This document shows positions 7,144-15,844 of a stretch of DNA of 64,000 bases, in pieces. The stretch covers positions 434,001 to 498,000 of the forward strand of contig NZ_JAGGMQ010000001.1 of NCBI RefSeq assembly GCF_017875465.1. The letters are read 5' to 3'. Made by a program: the position numbers and the translations under genes. The notes under the pieces are model-generated. The model was not told the DNA's origin. It ran no database searches and saw only the letters and a list, made by a program, of their open reading frames with translations. The DNA comes from Winslowiella toletana (lineage in GTDB: Bacteria; Pseudomonadota; Gammaproteobacteria; Enterobacterales; Enterobacteriaceae). Each line of letters opens with the position of its first letter. The first letter of the stretch is position 1.

Positions 7144-7854
7144 TCAGATTACTTTCAGACTAAACAACCGGGAGATTGCATCCCTGCCTGTACTGGTCAC
7201 GTTTATTTCACGATAGCCCGGTACGCGCGTTATCCATTCTTTTTGCAGAAAAAATGTTAAAAGTGCTGAACCGGCCTCACCGCCGAGGTGGAAACGTCTC
7301 TCACTCCAGTCAAGACAGGGGCAGCAGCGCTTGCGGCGCGTGCGTGCGTTAATTTCTATCCCCAGTTGTTCAAAATGCATTTTGCCAGAAGCTGTCAGTG
7401 CCGAGCCATCTGCTTCAAGCCAATTGTTTCGCAACATACATTCATAAATATTCACGGCAAGCTCGCCTGCCAGATGGTCATAACAGGTTCGGGCAAAGCG
7501 TAAATTTACCGGCGTCCGCGGCTCAGGGGAGTTGAAGGTATGCATCGATACCCCCATCAGGTTTTCCAGCAATCCGGCGATATGATGACCCGCCAGGCTG
7601 TAATAACGGTGGCGTCCCTGCGTCAGGCATATAACCAGTCCGTTGTTGAGAAGCCGGTTAAGGTGCCCGCTGGTCGTGGATGCTGCAATGTCAGCAACAG
7701 CACTGAGTTCTGTTGCTGTCCACGCACGTCCATCCATCAGGGCGCATAGAATACTGACCCTTGAAGGGTCAGCGATGGCAGAAGCAATCAGAGACATTGA
7801 TTTTTCGAGAGAATCATCCGACTCACTGACGTATTCCGTTTTCAGAAACTTCAT
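7144..7854 (-). CDS. ArsR-family winged-helix regulator with extra C-terminal domain
   Basis: An HTH_20/ArsR-like domain occupies residues 15-100: ASAIADPSRVSILCALMDG, recognition region ASTTSGHLNRLLNNGLV, then a wing with GRHRYYSL. A further domain of about 130 residues follows with a basic, cysteine-bearing segment (RTRRKRCCPCLDWSERR) that could bind metal or sense redox state; this is inference. It is the last gene of a three-gene operon: its ATG overlaps the stop of the ACT-domain gene (ATGA), which suggests translational coupling. It probably controls this operon and perhaps the divergent dehydratase gene. Confidence 0.85.
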   Translation of the reverse strand: MKFLKTEYVSESDDSLEKSMSLIASAIADPSRVSILCALMDGRAWTATELSAVADIAASTTSGHLNRLLNNGLVICLTQGRHRYYSLAGHHIAGLLENLMGVSMHTFNSPEPRTPVNLRFARTCYDHLAGELAVNIYECMLRNNWLEADGSALTASGKMHFEQLGIEINARTRRKRCCPCLDWSERRFHLGGEAGSALLTFFLQKEWITRVPGYREINVTSTGRDAISRLFSLKVI

Positions 7855-8243
7855 TTAAGGGGTAATGCCCATTTTTGCGTCACTTCCGCTGCCAGGGTAT
7901 CGTCATCTGTCAGAAGAATGAGCCGGTTGCTGTGATCGCTGTACTGTACCAGAATGTTAATTCCATTCCTGGCGATTGTTTCTGCTATCTCTCCCAGTTC
8001 CCCCGGGCGCTCCTGCGGTAACTTTCTTATTACAGGGCGGGATATTTTTTGCACATCAAATCCAGCTTCACACAGAACCTTGCGGGCCTTCTCGCCATTC
8101 TCAACCAGAAAATGTGCATGTCCCGCTTCGGGTGTTGAAAATACACCGCCCCCTTCAAGACCAACACCGTTTTTACCCAACACGCTGCCAAGTTGTCCAA
8201 GCGCACCCGGAGTATTACTCAGGATTATGTGAATGTTATACAT
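7851..8243 (-). CDS. Tandem ACT-domain protein
   Basis: A 130-residue protein made of two ACT-like units: MYNIHIILSNTPGALGQLGS and, after about 70 residues, RPGELGEIAETIARNGINI. ACT domains bind amino acids and regulate amino-acid enzymes. Stand-alone double ACT proteins are usually effector-sensing partners. The start is the ATG at 8243, inside the end of the upstream ABM gene (8-nt overlap), with GGAAG upstream. The longer frame extending to 8426 is antisense-like read-through of the ABM gene and was not used. An amino-acid dehydratase is divergently encoded nearby, so regulation by its substrate or product is plausible. Confidence 0.82.
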   Translation of the reverse strand: MYNIHIILSNTPGALGQLGSVLGKNGVGLEGGGVFSTPEAGHAHFLVENGEKARKVLCEAGFDVQKISRPVIRKLPQERPGELGEIAETIARNGINILVQYSDHSNRLILLTDDDTLAAEVTQKWALPLK

Positions 8244-8559
8244 ACTGATGTGCTTCCTTATCAGAAGAGTAGTCACGGAATACGTTTGCAACGCGGATTC
8301 TGTAATATGAAAAAATCGATTGTTTTCCTTCTTTCTGCGCCGCCAGATGCATGACATTCTGCTTCCATCCAGCCACCGATTTCTCATCCTCCCACCATGA
8401 AAGAGAAAGTATTTTCCCGGGCGCACTCATACTCTGGAATCGTTCAATAGAGATAAAGCCCGGCGTGTCTGACAATAAGGGCTTGAGATCAGAAGCAAGT
8501 TGAAGATAGCGTTCCTGCGCTTCAGGTAACGCATCTGCTTCAAAAAGTACTGCAATCAT
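8236..8559 (-). CDS. Antibiotic biosynthesis monooxygenase (ABM) domain protein
   Basis: The 107-residue protein has the ferredoxin-like ABM pattern: ALPEAQERYLQLASDLKPLL, then TPGFISIERFQSM, LSLSWWEDEKSVAGWKQNVM and HLAAQKEGKQSIFSYYRIRV. Members include heme-degrading and cofactor-free monooxygenases and many proteins of unknown role. GAGGAG stands before the ATG. It is the first gene of the ABM-ACT-ArsR operon. A metabolic role next to an amino-acid dehydratase is possible, but the sequence does not define the substrate. Confidence 0.83.
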   Translation of the reverse strand: MIAVLFEADALPEAQERYLQLASDLKPLLSDTPGFISIERFQSMSAPGKILSLSWWEDEKSVAGWKQNVMHLAAQKEGKQSIFSYYRIRVANVFRDYSSDKEAHQYV

Positions 8560-8961
8560 CGGTCTGCTCCTCAGTTAATTTTCAGAAAGCTTATACCCCA
8601 CTAAAAGCTGATACTTCGGTCCGCACCGAAATATGCCAATTTGTGGAAACCAAAGTTTTGCGACCGATGAAAAATTACTGAGCGGCGAAAGAAAGACTGA
8701 GTCTACAGCTGGATACAACAGCGGGCGATCTTGCTAAAACTAACCATTTGCAACGTCTGTTTCTGAGACCAGGTGAATAGCCGAGCAGGCAAAGTCGCGT
8801 GTTTACGAAAAATGGCCTGACGTCTATGCTGGCAGTGCGGAACTGTAACCTGCGCAATCCTATGCATTTGTATCCATCCCTCAATGATTTTATCTTTTAT
8901 GATAGCCCCTTCTGTCAGCCTGCCCCGGTTTAAAAGGGACAAAATAATAAGGAACACACTC
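8560..8961. promoter_or_regulatory. Divergent intergenic region between the ABM operon and the dehydratase gene
   Basis: About 400 bp with no convincing gene. A palindrome ttcggtccgcaccgaa (8615-8630; 6-bp arms, 4-bp centre) lies 55-70 bp upstream of the ABM start and could be an operator for the ArsR-type regulator. The segment 8650-8880 holds only weak, overlapping frames. Confidence 0.35.
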
Positions 8962-9864
8962 ATGGGAATAGCTATCCGGACGCCATTGATACACTCACTG
9001 CCATTAAGCCAGCATTGCGGGTGCAACATATGGCTTAAGATGGAATCCTCTCAGCCGACCGGTTCGTTTAAGCTCAGAAGTGCTGGCCATATTTGTCGCT
9101 ATTACGCAGAAAATGGAGCAAAGGCGTTTATCAGTTCATCCGGAGGTAACGCAGGTATCGCGGTGGCACACAGCGGCCGTAATTTGGGGTTGCCGGTAAC
9201 TGTAGTTGTGCCGGAAACCACTTCAGCCAGAGCAAAACAGCTTATTGAGCAGGAGGGTGCCAGGCTGATTGTGCATGGTAAAGTATGGAGTGAAGCGAAC
9301 GATTTCGCCCTGTCACTGGCGACTGATGAGATCATCTATGTGCATCCATTTGATCATCCACTTTTGTGGGAAGGCATCAGCACAATCGTGGATGAAGTCA
9401 TCAGCGAAGGTGTAAAACCTGATGCGGTAATTGTGTCTGTTGGCGGCGGAAGCATGCTGTCCGGCATAGCTCAGGGTCTGGAACAACATCAACTTAGCAG
9501 TATTCCGATTTACGCCGTTGAAACTCACGGCACGGCCTCTCTTAACGCCTCGCTTAAGGCCGGTAAGCTGGTGCGCCTTGATAATGTCAGTGGTATAGCC
9601 ACGACGCTGGCCGCAAATCAGGTGTGTAATAAAGCTTTTGAAGTGGCGAGCAAACTGGATGTCAAAAGTATGCTGGTGTCTGACACGGAAGCGCTGAGTG
9701 CCTGCCGAAAATTTCTTAATGACCACCGCGTGCTCACTGAACCGGCATGCGGTGTGTCGCTTTCTGTCTTGTACGACAAAAAAATCAGGTTTAACCCTGC
9801 TGATAATGTACTGGTCATTGTTTGCGGTGGGGCATCGGTCACTCTGGAAAGCATTACAGGCTGA
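8962..9864 (+). CDS. L-serine/threonine dehydratase-like PLP enzyme (fold type II)
   Basis: Fold-type II PLP enzyme of 300 residues. The PLP lysine is K37 in QPTGSFKLRSAG, the asparagine loop is SSSGGNAGIAVAHSG (58-72) and the phosphate-binding glycine loop is VSVGGGSMLSG. A C-terminal cysteine lies in the cofactor pocket region (VIVCGGASVTLE). This matches L-serine dehydratase/threonine deaminase of the short, ACT-less type, which gives pyruvate or 2-oxobutyrate via an enamine. The start is the ATG at 8962, with AAGGA at about 8949-8953; an in-frame ATG at 8884 has no ribosome site. The divergent operon encodes a separate ACT protein, as if the regulatory domain were supplied in trans (inference). 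Confidence 0.87.
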   Translation: MGIAIRTPLIHSLPLSQHCGCNIWLKMESSQPTGSFKLRSAGHICRYYAENGAKAFISSSGGNAGIAVAHSGRNLGLPVTVVVPETTSARAKQLIEQEGARLIVHGKVWSEANDFALSLATDEIIYVHPFDHPLLWEGISTIVDEVISEGVKPDAVIVSVGGGSMLSGIAQGLEQHQLSSIPIYAVETHGTASLNASLKAGKLVRLDNVSGIATTLAANQVCNKAFEVASKLDVKSMLVSDTEALSACRKFLNDHRVLTEPACGVSLSVLYDKKIRFNPADNVLVIVCGGASVTLESITG

Positions 9865-9871
9865 AATATGA

Positions 9872-9908
9872 AGCCCGCTTATGGCAACTTAAGCGGGATT
9901 TTTGCTTT
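9872..9908 (+). terminator. Rho-independent terminator after the dehydratase gene
   Basis: cccgctta ... taagcggg followed by ATTTTTGCTTTT, 10 bp past the stop codon. Confidence 0.8.
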
Positions 9909-9982
9909 TGCTCATTCCCCCGTGCGGTTGCAGTAAGAAACACCACAAGGCATGATGCTCCCTTGTTTCTTAAGGAGTTGTT

Positions 9983-11227
9983 ATGCAGGAATTGATTTCC
10001 ATCCTCAGACAGTTTGGCATTGAGCCGGACCATCCCACATCATTAATGGTGATTTTCGCCATCATCTTGCTGACGGCAGTTGTCGTCCATTTCATTCTGC
10101 ACCGCATCGTCCTGCGTACGTTTGAAAAGCGCGCCCGCGCCAGCGCGCGTCTGACTCTGCAGATTATCACGCAGCATAAACTGTTCCAGCGGCTGGCTTT
10201 TGTGTTGCAGGGAATTATCGTCAATGTGCAGGCGGTACTCTGGTTGCAGAAAGGCAGCGATGCGGCGGCGATACTGACCACCTGCGCCCAGCTGTGGGTA
10301 ATGCTCTACGCACTGATGTCATTCTTCTCGCTGCTGGATGTGGTGTACGAGCTTTCGGCGAAGTTCGCAGTGGCTTCACAGTTACCGCTAAAAGGGATTT
10401 TCCAGAGTGTCAAACTGATCAGCGCCATTGTGATTGCCATTATGATGATTTCGCTGCTTATCGGTAAATCGCCTGCCATTCTGATCAGCGGACTTGGCGC
10501 CATGGCCGCGGTGCTGATGCTGGTATTTAAAGATCCTATTCTGGGTCTGGTGGCTGGCATCCAGCTTTCCGCCAACAGTATGCTGAAACTGGGCGACTGG
10601 CTGGAGATGCCAAAATATGGCGCCGACGGCGCGGTGACGGATATTGGCCTGACCACGGTAAAAGTACGTAACTGGGACAATACCATTACCACCCTTCCCA
10701 CCTATGCGCTGGTGTCCGATGCGTTTAAAAACTGGCGCGGAATGACTGACTCTGGCGGACGACGCATTAAGCGCAGTATTAATATTGATACCACCAGCAT
10801 CCATTTCCTCACGGATGAAGCGCAGGAGCGCCTTATTCAGGCGCGCCTGTTGCAACCCTATATGGCGGCGCGCCAGCAGGAGATCAGCGCCTGGAATCAG
10901 GAGAATGCCGCCACGCCGTCGGTGCTTAACCGGCGCAATATGACCAATATCGGCACTTTCCGCGCCTACCTGGCGGAGTATCTGCGTAATCATCCGCAAA
11001 TTCGTCAGGATATGACACTGATGGTGCGCCAGCTGGCGCCTGCGGCCGAAGGTTTACCGCTGGAGATTTATGCTTTTACTAACACCGTGGTATGGCTGGA
11101 GTATGAAGCTATCCAGGCGGATATTTTCGATCATATCTTTGCGGTAATTGAAGAATTTGGTCTGCGTATTTATCAGACGCCGAGCGGCAATGATATCCGC
11201 GCGCTGGCGGCGGTGGTGTCAGGCTGA
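9983..11227 (+). CDS. ybdG: Mechanosensitive channel YbdG (MscM, miniconductance)
   Basis: Inner-membrane MscS-superfamily channel that protects against hypo-osmotic shock. At 414 residues it matches the length of E. coli YbdG and is very similar throughout. N-terminal helices ([40 protein letters not shown]) are followed by the pore-lining region ([20 protein letters not shown]) and the beta domain ([20 protein letters not shown]). The conserved C-terminus includes [20 protein letters not shown] precedes the ATG. It stands alone between a terminator and a convergent gene and is the first clearly core-type gene after the accessory left end. Confidence 0.95.
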   Translation: MQELISILRQFGIEPDHPTSLMVIFAIILLTAVVVHFILHRIVLRTFEKRARASARLTLQIITQHKLFQRLAFVLQGIIVNVQAVLWLQKGSDAAAILTTCAQLWVMLYALMSFFSLLDVVYELSAKFAVASQLPLKGIFQSVKLISAIVIAIMMISLLIGKSPAILISGLGAMAAVLMLVFKDPILGLVAGIQLSANSMLKLGDWLEMPKYGADGAVTDIGLTTVKVRNWDNTITTLPTYALVSDAFKNWRGMTDSGGRRIKRSINIDTTSIHFLTDEAQERLIQARLLQPYMAARQQEISAWNQENAATPSVLNRRNMTNIGTFRAYLAEYLRNHPQIRQDMTLMVRQLAPAAEGLPLEIYAFTNTVVWLEYEAIQADIFDHIFAVIEEFGLRIYQTPSGNDIRALAAVVSG

Positions 11228-11233
11228 TGCTCT

Positions 11234-11266
11234 CGCCTGCTTAGCTGCGCCGCGGCTAAGCAGGCG
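11234..11266. terminator. Stem-loop between convergent genes
   Basis: cgcctgcttagc and its exact complement gctaagcaggcg (12-bp stem, 9-nt loop) lie between the ends of ybdG and the isomerase gene. There is no T-run, so it may act as a barrier or as an RNA-end stabiliser. Confidence 0.5.
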
Positions 11267-11269
11267 CTG

Positions 11270-12154
11270 TCAGGCCGCACTCTTCAGTAGCTGAATCCCC
11301 TGCTGCATATCCTGCAGCACAAACTCATCGGTCTGCTCAAACGGGTAGATCATCTCCAGCAGGTATGTCTGATCGGTTAACTGGTTATCGCGCCAGAATG
11401 CGCTCAGTCGTTGCGGGGTGACAATCCCCGGCTGGGTAAAACTCCAGTGGCGATCGAGCAGACCATCGGTTTGCTGGATATGATAAGCGGCGATATAGTC
11501 GCCACACTGCGCTATCCAGTGCTCCATATTGGCGTGCTCGCCGAACAGCGGGGTAAACAGCGCATGGCCCCAGTCCACCAGCAGTCGCACCGGGATATCG
11601 GTTTCGCCGTCCAGATCGGTCATCAGACGCAACGCATCCTCCGCAGACGACGGGAACTCAGTAGCAAGCGGCACCGGCTCAATCAGCAGGGTCGACAGAC
11701 CACGAATTTTCGCATAGCGGGCGACATCCACCAGCGATAGCAGCGCCCGCTGATAAATCTCCTCGCGTCGCACCGGATCCTGCGCGTCCTGCGCCGAATA
11801 CGAACCCAGCGGCATTCCCGTCGCTGCCACCTCCATCTCGGCGGTCATATCAATCGCGCGTCTGAGATGCTCCTTGCCGAGATTACGCAGAGTGGCGCTG
11901 GGCGCGAGGAAATGGTTGTAACAGTAGGAAGCCAGCCCGCCGAAGGTGCTCTCGACGGTGATACCGGCGGCGCGAAAGGCATCGGCATATTCGCGCGCAA
12001 CCGCGTTACGCTCGGATGCTGGCCACCAGGGATCGACTAAATCCCAGGTAAACTGCACACGATCGATCTGCAGATCCTGACTGACCACTTTTGCCAGCTG
12101 CTCGCCGCCCAGCCAGCGTTTGATGGCAAATGAGAGATTTAATCCGAGTTTCAT
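11270..12154 (-). CDS. TIM-barrel sugar (phosphate) isomerase/epimerase
   Basis: A 294-residue AP-endonuclease-2/xylose-isomerase-like barrel. Readable metal/active-site elements are LLIEPVPLATEFP (Glu), LLVDWGHAL (Asp, His), AAYHIQQTDG (His) and a C-terminal YLLEMIYPFEQ (Glu). Family members include tagatose/erythrulose-phosphate epimerases, hydroxypyruvate isomerase and LerI-type erythrulose-1-phosphate isomerase. It ends a minus-strand operon behind a ribose-type ABC transporter and opposite RpiB- and DhaK/L-like genes, the combination known for tetritol/erythrulose breakdown. That makes a ketose-phosphate epimerase or isomerase likely. GGAGG lies 7 bp before the ATG. Confidence 0.8.
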   Translation of the reverse strand: MKLGLNLSFAIKRWLGGEQLAKVVSQDLQIDRVQFTWDLVDPWWPASERNAVAREYADAFRAAGITVESTFGGLASYCYNHFLAPSATLRNLGKEHLRRAIDMTAEMEVAATGMPLGSYSAQDAQDPVRREEIYQRALLSLVDVARYAKIRGLSTLLIEPVPLATEFPSSAEDALRLMTDLDGETDIPVRLLVDWGHALFTPLFGEHANMEHWIAQCGDYIAAYHIQQTDGLLDRHWSFTQPGIVTPQRLSAFWRDNQLTDQTYLLEMIYPFEQTDEFVLQDMQQGIQLLKSAA

Positions 12155-12190
12155 CTTTACCTCCGCACATATGCACGCCGCGACGGCGTA

Positions 12191-13153
12191 TCACTCTTCT
12201 TTACGGATATAACGCCGCGAAATGGCGTCGAAAGAAATGGCGACCACCACCAGCACACCGCTGACAATACCCTGCCAGTACGGCGAGACGCCGAACAGCA
12301 CAATAATATTTTCGATAATGCCGATAATGGTCGCGCCGATAATCGCGCCAAACGGTGATCCGACGCCGCCAGTGGTGGCGACGCCGCCAATCACCGAAGC
12401 AGCAATCGGCGGCAGCACCCAGCTTTCACCGATCGAGGGCTGAGCGGTGCCAAGGCGCGCCACCATCAGAATACCGGCCAGCGCAGCGAGGAAACCGGCG
12501 CAGGTGAACACCAGTATCCGCACCCGGTCGACCTTGATTCCCAGCATCCGCGCCGCCGCCGCATTATTGCCAATGGCATACATATAGCGTCCGAACGGTG
12601 TCCTGAGGGTGATAAAGCTGGCCATCGCCAGCACCACCAGCATGATAACAAAGGGCACCGGCAGGCTCAGAATATCGCCGCGGCCAAAATACTGCAGGCT
12701 GGACGGAATACCGGTGATGGCAACACCGCGGGTCAGCACCAGATTGGCGCCGCCGAAAATCCCGGCGGTTCCGATGGTCAGCACCAGCGAATGCAGCCGC
12801 AGTCTGGTCACCAGCAGGCCATTAATCAGACCAAGCGCAGCGCCAAGCCCCAGCGCCATCAGACAAGCGATAGCGGGATGAATACCGCTATTCACCATCA
12901 GTATCCCCGCAGTAACGCCGCATAAGCCGCCAGTCATGCCGAGAGAGAGATCCAGCTCGCCGAGAATCAGCAGCATCGATTGCCCGACGGTAATCAGCCC
13001 GATAAACGCAAGGGTTCGCGCCACTACCGACATATTGTAAGGCGAGAGAAAATAAGGTGAGGCGAATGATGACAGGATAAAAATAATCACCAGCGCCACC
13101 AGCACTCCGGCCAGCGGATTTGTCGCCAGAATGGCCAGACGGCTACGCGGCAT
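12191..13153 (-). CDS. Ribose-type sugar ABC transporter permease
   Basis: Inner-membrane BPD_transp_2 (RbsC-like) permease of about 320 residues. It has multiple hydrophobic spans, the ELDLSLG-type motif (ILGELDLSLGMTGG), the family loop GRYMYAIGNNAAAARMLGI and the C-terminal GGVATTGGVGSPFGAIIGA. I chose the ATG at 13153, 7 nt after GGAG, rather than the longer frame to 13222, which runs antisense through the ATPase gene's end. It overlaps the ATPase stop by 11 nt, so the two are coupled. It partners the ATPase and binding protein just upstream. Confidence 0.9.
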   Translation of the reverse strand: MPRSRLAILATNPLAGVLVALVIIFILSSFASPYFLSPYNMSVVARTLAFIGLITVGQSMLLILGELDLSLGMTGGLCGVTAGILMVNSGIHPAIACLMALGLGAALGLINGLLVTRLRLHSLVLTIGTAGIFGGANLVLTRGVAITGIPSSLQYFGRGDILSLPVPFVIMLVVLAMASFITLRTPFGRYMYAIGNNAAAARMLGIKVDRVRILVFTCAGFLAALAGILMVARLGTAQPSIGESWVLPPIAASVIGGVATTGGVGSPFGAIIGATIIGIIENIIVLFGVSPYWQGIVSGVLVVVAISFDAISRRYIRKEE

Positions 13154-14651
13154 ACTCATTCTCCGGTGCAAAAATCGCCCTGACCAGCGTTTCGGTATCA
13201 GTAGTGGCGGTGGGAAAATCACCGGTAATCGCGCCGTTATGCATGGTGATAATGCGGTTGGCGCATTTATATAACTCCTCCAGCTCCGATGACACCAGAA
13301 TAATCCCGACGCCGTTTTCGCACAGTAAGCGCATGATTTTGTAGATTTCCACTTTGGTCATCACATCGATGCCTTTGGTCGGCTCATCAAAAATCAGCAC
13401 CTCCGGTCGGGTGGCCATTGCACGTCCGATAATGGTTTTTTGCTGGTTACCGCCGGAGAGATAAGTAATGCGGGTTTCGATATTGGAGGTTTTCACGTCG
13501 TAGGCTTTAATTATTTTCCTCACCAGTGACTTCTCTTTCCCGGCGGCAATTCCTGACCATGACAGGGTCTGTTTAATCACCGCAATACCGATATTTTCCC
13601 GTACGCTCAGCAGCGGCAAAATGCCGTGGAGCTTGCGCTCTTCCGACAGATAAAGCATGCCGTTTTTCACCGAAAAAGGCGGGCTGCCCAGCTTCCATGG
13701 CTGGCCCTTCACCATCACACGGCCGCCGCTGGCAGGCAGATAACCAAACAGGGTCTGCATCACTTCACTGCGTCCGGCGCCTACCAGTCCGGCGAACCCC
13801 AGAATTTCCCCGCGTTTCAGCGTAAAGGAGACAGCGTTAAACCGCCGACCGCTAAGCTGCTCCACGTGAATAATGGTTTCCTTCTGATCCGGCTGCGGCG
13901 GCGAAATCGGGCGAAAATGCGCGTTGATTTTCATATCCGCGCCGGACATCGCTTTAATCAGTCCGGCTTCGCTGGTCTGGTTGATCTGGCCGCTTTCGAT
14001 AATTTCACCATTTCGCAGCACGGTGTAATCGTCACCAATGGCAAACAGCTCATCCAGCTTATGTGAGATAAACAGTATGGCGAGATGACGCGCTTTAAAA
14101 TCCGCGATAACGCGGAATACCCGCTCAACTTCGGTACGGGTGAGCGAAGAAGTCGGTTCATCAAGGATTAACACCTTCATCTGCTTACTGGTGGAGGCGC
14201 GGGCGATTTGCAGCAGCTGCTGATCGGAGATCGAGATATTGCGCACCAGCTCCTCCGCCCGCGCCTCGATCGAGAATTTATCGAGGTACAACTGCGCCGC
14301 ACGGTTAATCGCCGCAAAGTTGATATAGCGGCCGCTGAACCCCGAGCGGGCATAGGGGATAAACAGATTCTCCGCCACGCTCATATGGGGAAACAGACTC
14401 AGCTCCTGCGGAACATAAGCTACCGCGTTAAACAGCGCGCGATTTGCCAGCGGATCCTCGCCGTCAATCCTGATAACGCCACGGTCTGGGGCATAAGTGC
14501 CGGTCAGCAGCTTTACCAGCGTCGATTTCCCGGCGCCATTCTCGCCAGCAAGAATATGCACCCGACCGGATTCAAAACTCAGACTCACGTTATTCAGCGC
14601 CGTAACGCCCGGAAAATCACGGCCGAGGTTTTCAACTTCGAGGATAGCCAT
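13143..14651 (-). CDS. Ribose-type sugar ABC transporter ATPase (double NBD)
   Basis: A 502-residue RbsA/MglA-like protein with two ATPase halves. Half one has Walker A GENGAGKSTLVK (about 35-46), signature-like ISISDQQLLQIARA and Walker B VLILDEPTSSLT. Half two has a degenerate Walker A (GLVGAGRSEVMQ), signature YLSGGNQQKTIIGRA and Walker B VLIFDEPTKGID. A degenerate second P-loop is normal for this family. It energises uptake of the cluster's sugar and lies 24 bp after the binding-protein gene. Confidence 0.92.
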   Translation of the reverse strand: MAILEVENLGRDFPGVTALNNVSLSFESGRVHILAGENGAGKSTLVKLLTGTYAPDRGVIRIDGEDPLANRALFNAVAYVPQELSLFPHMSVAENLFIPYARSGFSGRYINFAAINRAAQLYLDKFSIEARAEELVRNISISDQQLLQIARASTSKQMKVLILDEPTSSLTRTEVERVFRVIADFKARHLAILFISHKLDELFAIGDDYTVLRNGEIIESGQINQTSEAGLIKAMSGADMKINAHFRPISPPQPDQKETIIHVEQLSGRRFNAVSFTLKRGEILGFAGLVGAGRSEVMQTLFGYLPASGGRVMVKGQPWKLGSPPFSVKNGMLYLSEERKLHGILPLLSVRENIGIAVIKQTLSWSGIAAGKEKSLVRKIIKAYDVKTSNIETRITYLSGGNQQKTIIGRAMATRPEVLIFDEPTKGIDVMTKVEIYKIMRLLCENGVGIILVSSELEELYKCANRIITMHNGAITGDFPTATTDTETLVRAIFAPENEYAA

Positions 14652-14675
14652 GCTGTGCTCTCCTGGGCAGCGCGA

Positions 14676-15629
14676 TTATTTCCCGACATTGCGCTGATTG
14701 ATAATCGCAATGCCGGTATCGATATATTTCGGCGTGGGGATCCCCATCGCCTGCTGCCACATCGCCATCACCGCCCAGTAACCCTGCATTTCCGGTTTGG
14801 TCGACGAGGAGCTGTCGGCAACGCCGTCGCGGATCAGCTGGAGCATTTCCGGCAAATTGTCCAGACCGACCATAATCACCTTATTGGCTTTATTGGCCTC
14901 TTTAATCGCCTGGCCGATACCGATAGGACCTGCCGCATCGCAAGCCACCCAGCCCTTAAGATTGGGATGGGCCTGCATAATAGCGGCAGCCTGTTTTTGC
15001 GCGGTTTCAATATCGTCGTTATCAATGCCGGTGGCGACCACTTTAATCCCGGGTGAGCGGGCAAAGGTTTCCTGATGGCATTTGGCGCGAATCGCATGGT
15101 TAGGCGCGCTGGGGACGCCCATCATAATCGCCACTTCGCCCTGCCCTTTTAACAGTTCGACCAGCCGTCGTGAGGCGATTTGCGCCTGCTCACAAAAGTC
15201 ATTGCCGATGCTGGTCAGATTCATATCAGCAGGTGGCACCGAGTCAAAAATCGTCACCGGGATCTTCTGACTGACCGCTTCCTCCAGCGAAGCCCGGTTG
15301 CCCTTCTCATCCAGCAGATCGATGGCGATGCCATCAGGGCGGGTGGCGATCGAGCTTTCCAGAATCTGATTCTGGATCACCACATCAGCCTGCTGCGGCG
15401 CACTGTAGACAATCTGCACGTCAGAGCCGGTCTGCGCTTTAATCACTGCCGCCGCCTGTCTGGCGCCGTTGTTAACCTTGTCAAACCACGGATGGACAAC
15501 TTTGGGAACAATAACAAAACGGTAGCTATCTTTTTTTTGCAGACCGGGCTGCTCGTCCTGTGCAGAAGCAACAAGCGGTAATATCAGAGCGGCGGCGGTC
15601 ATAATACCCAGAGTTATTTTATTCATCAT
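14676..15629 (-). CDS. Ribose-type periplasmic sugar-binding protein
   Basis: A 317-residue Peripla_BP_4 protein. It has a clear Sec signal peptide (MMNKITLGIMTAAALILPLVASAQ), then YRFVIVPKVVHPWFDKVNNG with the aromatic first ligand loop, and later AIDLLDEKGNRASLEEAV, GWVACDAAGPIGIGQAI and VIMVGLDNLPEML. It is the first gene of the minus-strand transporter operon; GGAG is just before the ATG pair. About 215 bp of promoter region separates it from the SIS gene. The ligand is not deducible directly; the catabolic genes around it suggest a small ketose or polyol. Confidence 0.9.
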   Translation of the reverse strand: MMNKITLGIMTAAALILPLVASAQDEQPGLQKKDSYRFVIVPKVVHPWFDKVNNGARQAAAVIKAQTGSDVQIVYSAPQQADVVIQNQILESSIATRPDGIAIDLLDEKGNRASLEEAVSQKIPVTIFDSVPPADMNLTSIGNDFCEQAQIASRRLVELLKGQGEVAIMMGVPSAPNHAIRAKCHQETFARSPGIKVVATGIDNDDIETAQKQAAAIMQAHPNLKGWVACDAAGPIGIGQAIKEANKANKVIMVGLDNLPEMLQLIRDGVADSSSSTKPEMQGYWAVMAMWQQAMGIPTPKYIDTGIAIINQRNVGK

Positions 15630-15844
15630 TCACTCCATATTAACCCGGTATTTCGCACGGGAGATTGCAGGACCAGTTATTAACAGAGAGAACCAGCATC
15701 GCTGACAGCGACTATGTTTAAATAATAACTATCTTTATCTCTTAGTTTTGTTTTCGCACTTTAGCCGGATTTAATCTGCGTGCAGGCTCACATAACTATC
15801 GCCCAAACCTGTCGCCTCGGTTAATAAACAGCTTATTAATATGT

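Noticed and set aside
8236..8426. Extended N-terminus of the ACT protein
   Set aside because: The extra part overlaps the ABM gene in another frame; the ATG at 8243 has a ribosome site and begins the ACT domain directly.
8703..9029. 108-residue minus-strand frame upstream of the dehydratase
   Set aside because: It overlaps the dehydratase start antisense and shows no recognisable domain or ribosome site.
14208..15056. Long antisense frame (282 residues) over the sugar transporter genes
   Set aside because: Its length is a by-product of GC-rich codon use in the real minus-strand genes, which have complete family motifs.
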